Shown: positions 1-11,694, counted from the first letter of the stretch. The stretch: DNA of 64,000 nt from Sorghum bicolor (GCF_000003195.3 NC_012870.2:32640562-32704561), one strand, 5' to 3'. Notes: generated by a model from the sequence alone, not told the origin. Translations and numbers: made by a program.

Positions 1-2108
1 TGCTGTAAACTTTATAATCTAGTTGCAGTTCAAATTTGGGATCATTTGGTCCAGTAGTTTAAAAGTTATGGCTTTTCTAAGTTGAGTTCCAGAACTAGGT
101 GTTCTCTGTCTTCTGGAACAGAACCTGGAACTTTGTTTAGTTGACCTGTTTAACTTATAAATTTTGCTGTGATGTCTAAAGATGAAATGTAAACAATTTC
201 ATAAGCTTTCCAGAATGTCCTCATTCATGTTTGTTGGATCTATATACCTCTAGTTATGAAATGTTTTTTGGGCTGCTCTGTTATGTTGTTGCTGCTGTTT
301 AATTGTGTTAAGCTGTGATGGTGCTCTTTCTGAGCTTGTAATAGAAACCTATTCCGTAAATAAGTGTCCAGTGAAGATTGTAATCATGTTACCCAGCATT
401 CATCATCATCTAGTGGGCACACATTCCTCACTTATCGTGCATGCAATAGGTGCATCGGAAGTGGCAGCATCGTTCGAGCTCGAGAGGGTGAACCACGAAG
501 GCCCGGAGATCACTCAGGAGCCGGAGGTCCAGCCAGCAGGACAAGAGGAGCCCGAAGAGGAGGTCGAGTGCCCTAGTAAAAAACCCGTCTCGTTCGTGAA
601 AGGCAAGCCCCGGAGCATCTTAAGCATCCCACTTTAATTTCAAAGCATACTTGAATATGTTATATCTATTGATGCATTACGTATAGGAGTTGTGATGAAA
701 CCCTTGCTGCATTATACCTTTCCTTGTCCAGATATCTTATCACTACCTGGTTGTAGAGTTAGGATTGAGTAGCAGCTTAGCCATGCTTTAATCGGTAGAA
801 GTCAGGTGATATCCTATCACCTGCGCGAAATAGGATCTGTGTTGGATCACGATTGACTATATGTGCTATCGTGGGAAAGAACCAGGTTAAAATGACATAA
901 TCCGGGTGGAGTTTTGCAAGGTGGTAGTAACCCCGTCTGTGGCAGCTAAGGACCGGTCTTTGTACGTCCTCTTGTCATGTTGAACCCATGCCTGACACAA
1001 AGTTGGCCGGATAACTCATTCTGACAGCGAAGCCTAGTAGTATGACTCAGTCCAGAAGACCGGCAAGTATAAAGTGCGCACTACTAGAGGAAGTGCGTTG
1101 TGCAGGGGGCCATTGGCATAAGACGAAAGGTAGGTGAGTTAAAAGTCCTGAGCTCTCTGGCAAGGTGGCAGCCCTGGGAGTGCGGCACTGATCGGAGCCG
1201 TGATTCCTGAGTCGTACCAAAGGTGATCCGCTTGCTCTCCGATGGGGGATGCATGGGTGAGTGCTAGGAATAACCCTCCAGATGGTAGGAATCGATTCGA
1301 ATCGCCGTCTCTCCTGGATAGTTTGAACTTGACAGAGCAGCGGCAAATGTGGCATTCACTAAGTACTATGGTTCTTGATAATGATGTTAAGGATAGCAAG
1401 AAGGAACATAAGATGAAACTTGATATGGTTATTATTGTTTGCTAATAATCAAGTGAAGTGCTTATTCTAGGTGCTAATCTAGTGGTAGGCTAATGATAAT
1501 CAATATGATGCTTTTTCGAATGGTATACTATCCAACCTAAGCTTTTGGCAAATGCTTGAGTCAAGCCAGCTACACTTTATACTCAGCCTTGCATGATCCT
1601 TGGTGTCTTTTCTATTTGGTTAGACGGGTAAGTCTAGCTGAGTACATTCTCGTACTCAGGGTTTATTCCCACCTATTGCAGATGATGTCTTTTATGATGG
1701 CTTATGCAAGACCTGTCTCCCTCCCGCTGAGGATGAGTTCTAAACCGTTGGGCGTGGTTCTCTAACAACTTCGTACCCTGATGCTTTTGGTGGATGAGAT
1801 GAGACTCTGGCAGTAACAAGAACTGATGAAATGTGTGTGTGTAAACTATTTTGCTTCTGCTACTTCGAACTTGTGTTGTAGTAACTAAGTACTCCGATGT
1901 GGTGCTGCTTCATCGGCAATGAATGAACTATGTAACATTCGCTGTGTTATGTTGAACTATTACGATCTTGGTATGTTGCAAGGTTGGTTTGATGTCCTTC
2001 GTGATTTCGGTTGACTACCAGGATTATATTGGCTCAAGTCTAGAAACTTGATTGCTAGATCGATCGTTTCTACACTTGAACTCTTATAATTTGGTCAGTT
2101 CTGTGACA
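1..2108 (+). repeat. 5' LTR of element T, left part outside the window
   Basis: The sequence runs without usable ORFs to a TGTGACA end at 2102-2108, followed two bases later by a PBS-like site, so this is the downstream part of the LTR. It alternates AT-rich transcribed-leader-like stretches with a GC-rich block (about 440-620) that has an open frame of 110 codons (305-637), rich in Glu and Pro. No TG start of the LTR can be assigned, so the start is probably outside the window. The ORF is most likely chance or a conserved LTR block, not a gene. Confidence 0.65.
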
Positions 2109-2110
2109 GC

Positions 2111-2122
2111 TGGCATCGGAAC
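2111..2122 (+). other. Degenerate primer binding site of element T
   Basis: TGGCATCGGAAC lies two bases after the LTR end. It resembles the plant initiator-Met site TGGTATCAGAGC at most positions, with changes consistent with age. This fixes the LTR boundary and the plus orientation of T. Confidence 0.6.
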
Positions 2123-2916
2123 AAGTTCAGCATTAAAATGCAGTGTTTGTGTATTTAAAAACAAAAGAGTTTTTAAATAAATTGTGAAAATCAGCACCTA
2201 AAGTATGCTAGTGGTCGAATCCTCCTTGCCCATATAAGGACTTTAGGTGGCTATTTAAGTACTGACTTGGGGGGTTTTTAATTATGCATCTCCGGCAGTA
2301 CTCAAGTATGGATGTTTGATGACCGCACTATGCTACCCTGTGGTCTAATGGTAGAGGTAGCCTTCATATGTGAAGTAGCCACATATGTCGCTAGATTTAA
2401 ATTATGCAACGTCGCACCTACGCTGAGGTAAGTGTGAGCTGTGAGAGCATGATCGTCCAAACGGCGGTCTAGGGGAGTGTTCGCGGTGGTTTTCTGGAGT
2501 GGTTGCATGTCAAACCATGGAACCACGAAAGAAACTTAATTGGGGAGTATTTAATTCCTCGGGTAGCTGTGGTGTCATTGTTTGTGCATGTCGGGGCATG
2601 TATAGGCAATGTGCACTTAGTTTACTGCTTTCTTGAGTGAGGTATTGGGAATTGTTGGGCTAAAATGAAGTTTTCTGCAGGTACTCTAACATCGCACGTG
2701 TAAATCGATAGTTATGTATCGAGCGACGAATGTATGCCACCGTATATCCGTTAGAATAATAATTTTCTAAGTTTGTGAGGACGTACGGTTCGTGCATGCA
2801 TCATATCTCATTCATACATACATTCTGTCTACTCCTTCCCTTACAATATCGTTCCTTTTAAATTAATAAATGTTGCTTAAATAATCCTCTCTCACCATAG
2901 TTCTTCCTTTCCACAA
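2123..2916 (+). other. Untranslated leader of element T
   Basis: About 800 bases between the PBS and the first coding remnant. No convincing ORF. A stretch near 2335-2360 resembles a tRNA A-box, but no B-box or cloverleaf follows, so no RNA gene is called. Confidence 0.5.
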
Positions 2917-4080
2917 ATGGACGTGCCCGCCTCACCTCTCCCCAGCGACGCCTTTTTGAGAGAGTTTGGCACTCCTACTCTGTTTTGGAGGGTGCTGCAG
3001 TCAGTGGGGTATACTGAGCCACCTCAGTACTTCTGGTGGGAGGTGGACATGACAGGAGGCTTGCATTGGTTCGCTGTGCAGGGTGTTGTCCCACCACATG
3101 GGGGCAGGCCTACATGGATATGGTGGACCTTCAACTCAGATGGGCAGACCCCCATGGGAAGGAGCTCAGGTTGCAGCCCATGCTATGCTGCTCAACATTT
3201 GTCAGAGGTTTGGCGACGAGCTGACAGGAGGGCCAGTGGCCTCCATTCCCCATGCTGACCCTGAAGTGGCAGAGTGGAAGCAGGCTGATGGATGTGCGTT
3301 GGTTCGAGGTTGAGGAGAGTGAGCTGAGAGCTCCAGTCCTGCTATGAGCGCCATGATGGCTATGCTCAAGCTGTTCAGTCAGCGAGAGGACACCTATGCA
3401 TATGTGATGGTGGCTGTTCACTAGGCTCAGGAGATGCAACAAAAGGCTGAAAAGCGTGCTCGCAAGTTTCGCAAGCAAGCTAGACTCCTGGAGCAAGCTC
3501 AGAAGGACCGCAATGACTGGGAGGACATTGCAGAGTACCGTAGGCAGCAGTGGATGAAGGCCACTAGAGAGAGAGATCATAAGCCGGTGTAGATGAGTCA
3601 GTTGGCCAGGGAGAAGGAGACCGTGTTGGACCGCCTGGTGCAGATCACTCGTGAGAGGGATACTGCACTCAGTGTGTCGGAGAACAGGCGCCGGGCATGG
3701 GAGATGCATCGCATCCAGTCGTCTGAGCGGTAGAACTACCTGCAGGATCAGATTGAGGCTGGTCTTGTAGAAATCCACCGCCTCAACAACTTGCTACACC
3801 CTATTCCTCGCCCTGTACCAGTTTACCTAGAGGTGGGACCTTAGGTCATCATGGCCGATGATGATGGTATGGAGGTAGATGGACCGGCCGCGGCGGCACC
3901 ACCTTTGCATGAGGATGTGGAGGACAAGGAGCTTGAGCCGGTTAGCGATGAGGATGGAGAGGCGATCTTTGACGCTGACTCGAACGACGAGCCTAGAGTG
4001 TCGTGGGTAGTTGGTAGCCGCCCTGTGAGGCTCTTTTGTAGAGTGACCTTTGGCAGTCATGCTCTTGTAATCGTGTTGTA
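2917..4080 (+). pseudogene. Extra ORF upstream of gag in element T, frameshifted
   Basis: A coding remnant of roughly 390 codons lies between the leader and gag. It starts at ATG 2917 and moves through three frames (2917-3110, then about 3110-3170, then about 3170-3290), so it has at least three frameshifts plus in-frame stops near 3590, 3732 and 3842. The first third is rich in Trp and Pro. The middle (about 3420-3800) is Lys/Arg/Glu/Gln-rich and probably coiled coil. The end (3851-4078) is very acidic. I do not recognise a domain. Its place upstream of gag is not the usual gypsy layout. It could be an additional retrotransposon protein or a captured host fragment. Codon-like conservation across the frames argues that it once was coding. 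Confidence 0.55.
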
Positions 4081-4377
4081 ATCTTGAACCTTGATCTTAG
4101 GTTTTGTGCCTGTACTGTGGGGATGTAATAACTTCATGGACCTGATGTTGTATGACTTTATCATGTTCGAACAGCTGTGATGATATTTCCTATTGTTGTG
4201 CATTTTACGGATATCTGTGTCATGTGTTGGAATTGGTGATGTTGTTTTGTTGAATTGAATTATTGTGCCTGTTCTATAAAGTTATTCCCTTGAATACTTT
4301 CAGGCATGATTATAATGAAGTTCTTTTACGGCAAATCTTGTCATCATCAATACTCACTAACTGTGTCTTTACAGATG

Positions 4378-5390
4378 TCTTGCGGCACTCGAGGTGTGGA
4401 AAATCGTGCGAACATGAATCCACTCCCTCCTCCTCCACCACCGAATCCAGCTAAGCTGATGCAAATGATGGTGGAAAGTAAGAGGCTGCTCACTGAGACT
4501 ATCAATCAGATGGCAAACTAGGGTGGTCGGAATGCACAACATGGGCCAGCACCTAATCAGTACAGCAGTTTCAAGGATTTCATGGATACCAAGCCCCCAT
4601 CGTTCAAAGAGGGTGACGAACCCCTTCAGGTAGAGGAATGGCTGAACACGATGGAACAAAAGTTCCGCTTACTTCAGCTGATTGATAGTCTGAAGGTTGA
4701 GTATGCAGCTCATCAACTGCAGGGTCCAGTGGGTATCTGGTGGAATCAGCATAGCGAGCTCTCCCAGACAACACTGTGGTTGACTGGAATCTATTGCGTG
4801 AAGCTTTCAAGGGGCATTTCATACCACCTGGGGTCATGGAAATGAAGCATACTGAGTTTATGGAGTTAGCTTAGGGCAAAAAAACTCTGAAGAAGTATTT
4901 GCATGCTTTCAATCATATGTCAAGGTATGCTCCTGAGTTTGTAAGCACTAAGTTGAAGAAGATTGCTAGCTTCAAGAGGGGTCTTGGCCCCAAGCTGCTG
5001 AAGACTATGGGCCGCGCCAAGTGTGCCACTTTCAATGAGTTTGTTAGTGATGCTCTTACCCAAGAGAATTACAACACTGTGTACACTGCGACCAAGACTC
5101 GCAAGCGAGCTTTTGAGGCCGGGGCAAGGGCATCTCAGTCCAAGGCTCTAGTGGAAGCTAGTCCCCAGTATCATGCTCCAACTCCTAACACGCGATACCG
5201 CCCTCCAGCAAAGAAGAATCAAGCGAAGATGGGGTCCCGCAAGGGGTACTCCATTGCTCTCCCTAGGGGGAACACTGGGCCAAGCTATGCCAAGACTCCA
5301 CCTGCCAATCATCCATGCTGGAACTGTAATCAGACAGGGCATTGGCAAAGCAACTGTCCTTACCCACCAAAGAAGGTTAACCAAGGGAAC
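4378..5390 (+). pseudogene. gag: gag of element T (broken)
   Basis: Nucleocapsid/capsid precursor of a chromovirus. ATG at 4378 opens a Pro-rich N-terminus (a run of prolines about residue 18). There is a stop at 4519, a frameshift near 4755, a stop near 4873, then an open frame from 4899. The capsid-like part covers about 4570-5090. A CCHC zinc knuckle (CWNCNQTGHWQSNC) at 5316-5357 marks the nucleocapsid end. The family normally packages the retrotransposon RNA in cytoplasmic particles; this copy cannot make a full protein. Confidence 0.8.
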
Positions 5391-5891
5391 GTCCGTCAAG
5401 GGCATGTTCACTACACAATAGTGGAAGCTATCCCAGCTGGTGAGGTAGTTACGGCTGGTAAGTTCCTAGTTAACCAATGTGATGCACTTGTGCTTTTTGA
5501 TTCAGGAGCATTGCATTCTTTTGTGAGTTTAGATTTTATGTCTAAGCATAATCTCAAGGCAGCTACACTTGATAAAGGCAGCTATTGCATTAGTGACGCT
5601 GGGAATAATATTTCTACAAATCAAGTGGTTTTGGGGCCAACTCTAGAAATAGGAGACCGCCAGTTTCTTGCTGATCTACTTGTTCTACCCGGTGTGGGTA
5701 TAGATGTAATTCTGGGAATGAAGTGGATGAGTGGTAATGGAGTTCTTATCGACACCACTACTCTCATGGTGATGTTGAGAGACCCGAGTACTAAGGAGGC
5801 GTTCTTAGTGCAACTTCCTCGGGATATTCATATCTGTAGCACGATGAATGTAGTTACATCTAGGGCCATTGAGGATATTCCGGTGGTGTGA
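5391..5891 (+). pseudogene. Aspartic protease region of element T
   Basis: This continues the frame of the gag end. The active-site triad D-S-G is at 5499-5507 (LFDSGALHSFVS), and a downstream ILGMKW motif near 5711-5728 is the usual flap-distal element of Ty3/gypsy proteases. The catalytic triad is intact, but the frame ends at 5891 and RT continues in another frame from about 5884, so the polyprotein is broken there. Its role would be to cut gag-pol into mature proteins. Confidence 0.75.
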
Positions 5892-7230
5892 GTTCCCGGA
5901 TGTGTTCCCTGATGATTTGCCCGGGTTTCCTCCAGACCAGGATGTGGAGTTCAAAATTGAATTGCTTCCAGGCATCGCTCCTATCTCTAGAAGACCATAT
6001 AGAATGCCACCAAATGAGCTAGCTGAGCTTAATACCCAGTTGAATGAATTGTTGAAGAAGGGTCTTATTCGTCCTAGTTCTTCTCCTTGGGGTTGTCCAG
6101 CTATCTTTGTGAAGAAGAAAGATGAGTCCTTGCGCATGTGTGTGGACTATCGTCCCCTAAATGCGGTGAACATCAAGAATAAGTATCCTCTTCCTCGCAA
6201 TGATATCTTGTCTGAACAGTTGTCTAAGGCTAAGGTATTCTCCAAGATTAGTTTATGGTCTGGGTACCATCAGATCAAGATCCGTCCCGAAGATATACCT
6301 AAGTCTGCTTTCTCGACGAGATATGGGTTGTATGAGTATCTCGTCATGTCTTTCGGTCTTACGAATGCACCGGCACACACTTCATGTATCTCATGAATTC
6401 AGTCTTCATGCCTGAATTAGACAAGTTTGTGGTAGTCTTCATTGATGATATCTTGGTATATTCTCGTAATGAAGAAGAACATGCGGAGCATCTGCGTCTG
6501 GTGTTAACTTGTTTGCGTGAGCATCAGCTTTATGCTAAGTTTAGCAAATGCAAGTTTTGGCTAAAGAAAGTACCTTTCTTGAGCCATGTCTTATCTAAGG
6601 AAGGCATATCAGTGGATGCAGCCAAGGTGCAAGAAGTGCTGGATTGGAAGGTTCCAACTTCGGTGCACGAGGTTCCGAGTTTTCTGGGTTTCGCTGGGTA
6701 TTATCGTCATTTCATTCCGGAGTTCTCAAAAATATCCATGCCTATGACTCGCCTACTTCAGAAAGATGAGAAGTTCGTGTGGACGCCTGAGTGTGAACAG
6801 GCATTCCACAAGTGGATGACCTTGCTGACATCAGCTCCTGTCCTAGCTCAACCCGATATCGAGAAGCCCTTCGATGTATTTTGTGATGCATCTGGTATCG
6901 GTCTGGGCTGTGTGTTGATGCAAGAAGGTCACGTTATCGCTTATGCATCATGCGAGCTTCGGAAGCATGAGGTCAATTACCCTACTCATGACTTAGAATT
7001 GGCTGCAGTTGTTCATGCTTTGAAGATCTAGAGACACTATTTGCTGGGTAATCTGTGTAATATCTACACCGACCATAAGAGTCTCAAGTACATCTTCACC
7101 CAATCTGAGCTGAATATGCGATAGCGGAGGTGGCTTGAGTTGATTGAAGCTTATAATCTTCAAGTGCACTACCATCCGGGCAAGGCAAACGTGGTTGCGG
7201 ATGCCTTGAGTCAGAAGTCGCACTGCCATT
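5884..7230 (+). pseudogene. Reverse transcriptase and RNase H of element T (broken)
   Basis: The RT fingers/palm begin around 5990. Visible motifs are [10 protein letters not shown] (about 6135), SGYHQIKI (about 6259), [10 protein letters not shown] (about 6344) and the catalytic FIDDILVYS (about 6438). A frameshift near 6372 separates the two halves. RNase H starts with VFCDASG (about 6878) and has a stop at 7029 and another at 7121, then TDHKSLKY (about 7070) and the terminal ADAL block (about 7200). The style matches chromovirus RT. It is not functional as written. Confidence 0.85.
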
Positions 7231-8198
7231 CCATTCAGATTGAAGATCCATCATTGTCATGTCTTATGCACCCGCTAGTGCTTCACCAGATTGCTTTGGA
7301 AAGTTCTCTTCGCAATCGAGTAATCGAATTGCAGCAAACTGATGTAGGTATCCACCATATAACATGGAAGATGACAGAAGAAGAAAACAAGCATTTCCGG
7401 GTCAATGAGAATGGAATTCTATGGTTCAACGATCGGCTTGTTGTGCCAAAGGACCGTGAACTCCGAAATCAGATTCTATCTGAAGCTCATTCGTCCAAGT
7501 TGTCTATCCATCCTGGTAGTAGCAAGATGTATCAGGATCTGAAACCTCTGTTTTGGTGGACAAAGATGAAAAAGGAGATTGCTGCTTTTGTTGCTCGTTG
7601 TGATAACTGTTGTCGTGTGAAGGCAGTTCACATGAAAGCAGGCTTGCTTCAACCCTTGTCCATCCCTGGTTGGAAATGGGAAGAAGTGAGTATGGACTTT
7701 ATCTCGGGACTCCTAACTTCTGTTAATGGTTATGACTCTATCTGGGTGATTATGGATCGCTTGACCAAGGTTGCTCGCTTTATTCCAATTTGAACTGACT
7801 ATCGTCCACATCAATATGCGGAGTTGTACTTCGAGCACATTGTCCGTCAGTATGGTGTGCCTCGAACTATCATATCAGATCATGGACCATAGTTCACTGC
7901 CCGCTTTTGGGAGTGTCTTCACGAGCAGATTGGTACTCATTTGGTTCGCAGTTCTGCATATCATCCCAAAACAGCCGACCAAACTGACCGTATTAACCAA
8001 ATCCTAGAAGACATGTTGAGTGCATGTGCTCTCTCTTCAAAGGGTTCTTGGGTAAAATGGTTACCGTTAGCTGAGTTCTCTTATAACAAGAGAGCATCAA
8101 GATGGCTCCGTTTGAAGCTCTATATGGTCGAAAGTGTCGAACCCATTGAATTGGGTAGAACCCAGTGAGCGAAGGTATTACGGCATCAACTTCATGAA
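7231..8198 (+). pseudogene. Integrase of element T, truncated by element D
   Basis: The N-terminal zinc-binding region (about 7490-7620, ending in CDNCC) is followed by the catalytic core: MDFISG (first Asp, about 7696), ISDHGP (second Asp, about 7878) and the position of the catalytic Glu near 7988, where DRINQ is read, so the Glu appears replaced by Asp. Stops lie at 7791 and 7890. The core ends in a GINF-like stretch at about 8180-8195 and is then cut by the D LTR, so the C-terminal part and any chromodomain are missing. Confidence 0.8.
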
Positions 8199-8468
8199 TG
8201 TTGACGGTCCTTAATGCTCATATTTAACCATCAATTAATCATGGAAAAGGATCCAAATGCAACCAACACCTAGACTTAGGGTTTTATCTGACAGAATTCC
8301 ACGAGTTTTGGTGTTTGTCTATTTCTGCAGGGGGTTATCAGGAAATACGGAAGAAAGGCTCACACGTTAGGTTTACATAGAGATATTGACATGCTGCGCA
8401 ATTTTCTATCATCTAGAAGACTCCAGAAGCCACGGAAACAAATCAGAAGCCGAGAGGACTCAGGGATA

Positions 8469-8501
8469 GGGCGCCCGCCCTCCTCTCCTGGGCGCCCGCC
8501 C
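8469..8501 (+). promoter_or_regulatory. Paired GC motif in the D LTR
   Basis: GGGCGCCCGCCC occurs at 8469-8480 and again at 8490-8501, about 120 bp upstream of the TATA box. The same pair is in the other D LTR copies (52960 and 52981; 58200 and 58221, with one C-to-T change in the second motif) and in the LTRs of A. It is probably a promoter element; the binding protein is unknown. Confidence 0.5.
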
Positions 8502-8620
8502 TCACATAGAGTCCAATCAGGGCTCTCTTTCGGGATATTGCTCCACCGACCTAAAGGATCAAGGATAACCGTTCAATCAATGTCGGTTTGATCCAACAGC
8601 CCAGATTCACTTGAAGGGAC

Positions 8621-8627
8621 TATAAAA
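8621..8627 (+). promoter_or_regulatory. TATA box of the D 5' LTR
   Basis: TATAAAA in a CTATAAAACC context, repeated at 53112-53118 and 58352-58358 in the other D LTR copies. Its place in mid-LTR fits the U3/R border. Confidence 0.65.
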
Positions 8628-9903
8628 CCAGACCCCCTGGCCCCTAGAGATCATACCTCATCTACAGAATCAAAGCTAGGGTTTCAATTCTTCATCCAAG
8701 TAGAGAGGATATCTCTAGTTCATCTAGTTCTAGTTCTAGTACCTTTAGTTCTAGTTCTAGTTAATTCTACTTGTAATCTAGAAAATAGAGAGAGAGAAGA
8801 GGAGAGCGGAGGAGGAGGAGCCGGATCTGTCGGATCTTCCTCAACATTGTACTTTTGCAGCAACTGGTTCGTTTTTCATCGTTCTCCAAGTTCTTCAATT
8901 CATAATTCCTGAGTTCTTTAATTACTTTTATTTAAATTCAAGTTATTTATTGGATTCCCGCTTGCATCAAGTGCTCTAGTCTTTATAACGCTAGAGTAGT
9001 AATTAATAGATTAGACGTGGTGTTTAGTCTTGCAATTACCTGGAATTGCACCCAATCCTGCGGATTGTTGTGGTAGCCCTAGGGTAGTGACAGCTGTTGA
9101 TATTTGGGAACGCAATAAGGAATTGATCCGCAAGCGCACGGATATCGGTGAGCACTTCACCTGGGAAATTATCCAGAGTATCGTATTTATTTTTTTACCA
9201 CTAGGAGAAAGAGTGCATCTGACTAACCAGTCTATTACTACTAACCCTTTAGGCACAAAGAATGTCTTTCGATGTGAGTGATAAATAGAGAATACTGCAA
9301 CCGTAGTCTCCTTCTAACCTTGGTAAGGATGATTTACTGTTCTATTGGGGAGGCTAACGGAATCTAGGCACCACAAAGGATGTTCAACCCGCACCTACAA
9401 ACCCTATTCTTCCTGCTAATGAGATATGGTCTGCAAAGGTAACTCGGAACTGGCACGTTCCTCACTACTACCACGGTCCAGCTAGTCAGGGAATATCTAT
9501 GAGTACCCCAACCTAAACACCACGTTTACGCCAGCAATGATTACTCTAAACTCTACGCGAAGAGATTAAAGTAAACTCATAAACCAGAAGAACAATAAAA
9601 CAAGAACTTACTAGAATTTAGAAGTCAAAATACTGAAGAATCATAGGAGCAAGCTTCGGGTTGGGAGAACTTGATCCCGCAGGTACAAGCTTGGAGTAGA
9701 CACCGACAGGCCGGGCTTCCTCCAATCTACACCTCCACTCTATCTCTCTCAATCTAGTAGAAACTAGAAGATCTATTTCTACTTTACATTGGTTGCTAAG
9801 CCTAAAAAGAAATATTAATTAGAGAAGAGGTTTTTCTTCGAGGGCACCCCTCAATCTCTATGATAATTTCTTCATGTCTTCTCCAGGGGCCAGGGCGGTC
9901 TCC

Positions 9904-9910
9904 TTATATA
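9904..9910 (-). promoter_or_regulatory. TATA box of LTR1 (same site in LTR2 and LTR3)
   Basis: Minus-strand TATATAA. The same box is at 18036-18042 in LTR2 and 25992-25998 in LTR3. It lies about 120 bp downstream of the GC motifs in the element's sense. Confidence 0.6.
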
Positions 9911-10026
9911 GTCCTCCTCCTCTATGCGTTTTTGGGTCGGTAGGCGAGGTGGTACTATATTTTCCTTGATCCAATAGGTCGGTGTAACATCCCGTGCGAA
10001 GAGAGTCCTGATTGGCATCCAGCAGG

Positions 10027-10059
10027 GGGCGGGCGCCCAGGTCACCAGGGCGGGCGCCC
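10027..10059 (-). promoter_or_regulatory. Paired GC motif of LTR1
   Basis: On the plus strand GGGCGGGCGCCC occurs at 10027-10038 and 10048-10059, with 9 bases between. LTR2 has the same pair at 18159-18170 and 18180-18191. LTR3 has only one copy at 26115-26126, as if a deletion between the two copies removed one. Confidence 0.5.
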
Positions 10060-10329
10060 TGGGCCTGGCCCCTTTCGGCCTCTGCCTTCTTCCCGTGGCT
10101 TCTGGAGTCTTCTAGATGGTAGAAAATCACGCGGTGCGTTGATATCTCTATGTAATCCCGACATGTGGGTCTTTCTTCCTTATTTCCTGATAACCCCCTG
10201 CAGAAACAGATAAACAACAAAACTCGTGGAATTCTGTAAGATCAAACCCTAATTCTAGGTGTTGGTTGCATATTGGTCCTTTCCCTTGTTTATTGAATAA
10301 TTAAAATTGATACTTAAGAACCGTCAACA

Positions 10330-10350
10330 AATACCCCCATACTTAGGCTT
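10330..10350 (-). other. Polypurine tract of A1
   Basis: Read on the minus strand it is purine-rich (TAAGTATGGGGGTATT) and ends directly at the LTR. The same tract follows LTR2 at 18462-18482. Together with the PBS on the other side it fixes the minus orientation. Confidence 0.8.
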
Positions 10351-11483
10351 TTACTCGTCCTCGAGAAAAGGATGGTTAAGAAAAAAAATCTGGGGTAAAC
10401 ATTTAAAACATTCTTTTTATTTGCAGGGTGTTAAAATTCCACTGTGTACCATAGTCAGGAAAGTTTATGGTTAAGAGTAATGATCCTTTCTTCTCAATCC
10501 TGTCACTTGGAGTTTTTGTATATTTTTGAAAGAAAGTTAGCATACCTTTTTATCCTCATAGGTTCTTCTCAGATCACTCATTATCTTTTATATATTTCAC
10601 TGAGGTTGTTTTATTTTGCAAAAATTCTCAAGCATACTTACTTTGCATTTATTGCCTGATCAAAACGGGATCCGAGGAGGGGAATGTCATACTCTTAGAT
10701 CAAAGACTTTGGAAATTAAAATCTTTGTCAACTCCTGCTGGCATATTGCTTATTAGGGGGACCATGGGCTATCATTTTTCTTCTTCTTTTTTTTAAGTGG
10801 ATACCGAGGTACCCCTAATTCTACTACCGGACACTTGTCCATTTTTCTGCGAGGTTGTCGAGCACTTGCTCCTTTTTATTTCCTCGAATTATCTCTATTT
10901 TTTGCATAGCCCATGCCTCTAATGCAATAATACTTCGGAAGAGTGAATCTTTCTGAATAAATGTCTTGATCTTAGGAGCATGATAAATCTCTCAACAAGG
11001 GTCTAACTCATTTTGAACAAACTCAATACAGAAGAGATAGCTTTTATAATTATAATTAATATTTTTAGTTTTATCAGGAATATAAAACACTGAGGATGGT
11101 AGCTTGAGTTTTGAATATTTTGAAATAAATTCTCCAAGCAACAATGATATCAAGAATAAGAAACTCATACTCTACCATCACATATTCCATATTGACTTAA
11201 GTAACACAGGGTTTTAAAATGATTTTATAATAATTGCAAGTTTTTAGGAAATATCACAGATTGAGATTAATCATGATTAGAAATATTTTAATATTTTTAA
11301 TTTATCATGTCGGAGACAATATTCTGCATAATCCAAGATATATGTGTGTGTAAAGTAAAGTGTGCACAGTGTGTACCTGAATCGTGGAGTGGTGTAGTCG
11401 GAGTGTGTTTGGCATGTTGAGGGATCTCCCCCATACTTGTTTTCTGCTTTCTTGCACAAAAATAAAGTAGAGACACACAAGAC

Positions 11484-11560
<77 letters not shown>

Positions 11561-11694
11561 CTTTATTAATCTTGAGGCATTTAATACAAAAGACTAGTAG
11601 CAAACTGATAGCAAACTGATGATAATAGTAAACCTAAACCGAATTTAAAGATAGATAACTAACATGCATTGCCTCAAGGTCTAATCTAGATAAC
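10351..11694 (-). other. 3' non-coding region of A1
   Basis: About 1.3 kb without a credible gene, AT-rich, between the 3' ORF and the PPT. The block 10809-10846 is nearly repeated in A2 (18954-18992) and, in D's orientation, at 28583-28620. A TAA microsatellite lies at 11484-11558. Confidence 0.7.
11484..11558. repeat. (TAA)n microsatellite, about 25 units
   Basis: Uninterrupted trinucleotide run. The homologous place in A2 (about 19618-19634) has only about four interrupted units, so the run expanded in A1 after the copies separated. Confidence 0.95.

Larger units (their letters stand above)
1..8198 (+). mobile_element. Element T: degenerate Tekay-type Ty3/gypsy chromovirus, truncated at both ends
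   Basis: The order on the plus strand is LTR end, PBS resembling the initiator-Met primer site, extra ORF, gag, protease, RT, RNase H, integrase, which is the gypsy order. The RT carries FIDDILVYS and the gag a CCHC knuckle. The long LTR (at least 2.1 kb) and the RT style point to the Tekay (Del) chromovirus lineage. The chromodomain expected at the integrase C-terminus is absent because an Athila-like LTR (D) begins at 8199, inside integrase. Many stops and frameshifts make this the oldest readable element in the window. The 3' LTR is not recognisable; 59171-61083 could be part of such an LTR, but that is unproven. Confidence 0.8.
8199..9094 (+). repeat. 5' LTR of element D, truncated at its 3' side
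   Basis: It starts TGTTGACGGTCC inside the integrase of T and matches 52692-53600 and 57932-58830 almost base for base. It stops at 9094, where the LTR of A begins. The complete copy is 1239 bp, so about 340 bp of U5 are lost. It contains two GC motifs, a TATA box at 8621 and a CTAGTT-type short repeat (about 8715-8770). Confidence 0.85.
9095..10329 (-). repeat. LTR1 of the A array (3' LTR of A1)
   Basis: 1235 bp. It starts TGTTGATATTTG and ends CCGTCAACA on the plus strand, with TG...CA ends. Minus-strand TATA box at 9904-9910, and two GC motifs at 10027-10038 and 10048-10059 upstream of it in the element's sense. Followed on the plus strand by the A1 PPT. Confidence 0.92.

Noticed and set aside
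305..637. 110-codon ORF in the T LTR
   Set aside because: Within an LTR, with no domain or expression evidence; kept only as a compositional block.
2330..2365. tRNA-like A-box (TGGTCTAATGGTAGAGG)
   Set aside because: No B-box or acceptor stem at the right distance.
11277..11603. 108-codon ORF with a long Tyr run on the minus strand
   Set aside because: It is only the translation of the TAA microsatellite and disappears in A2.
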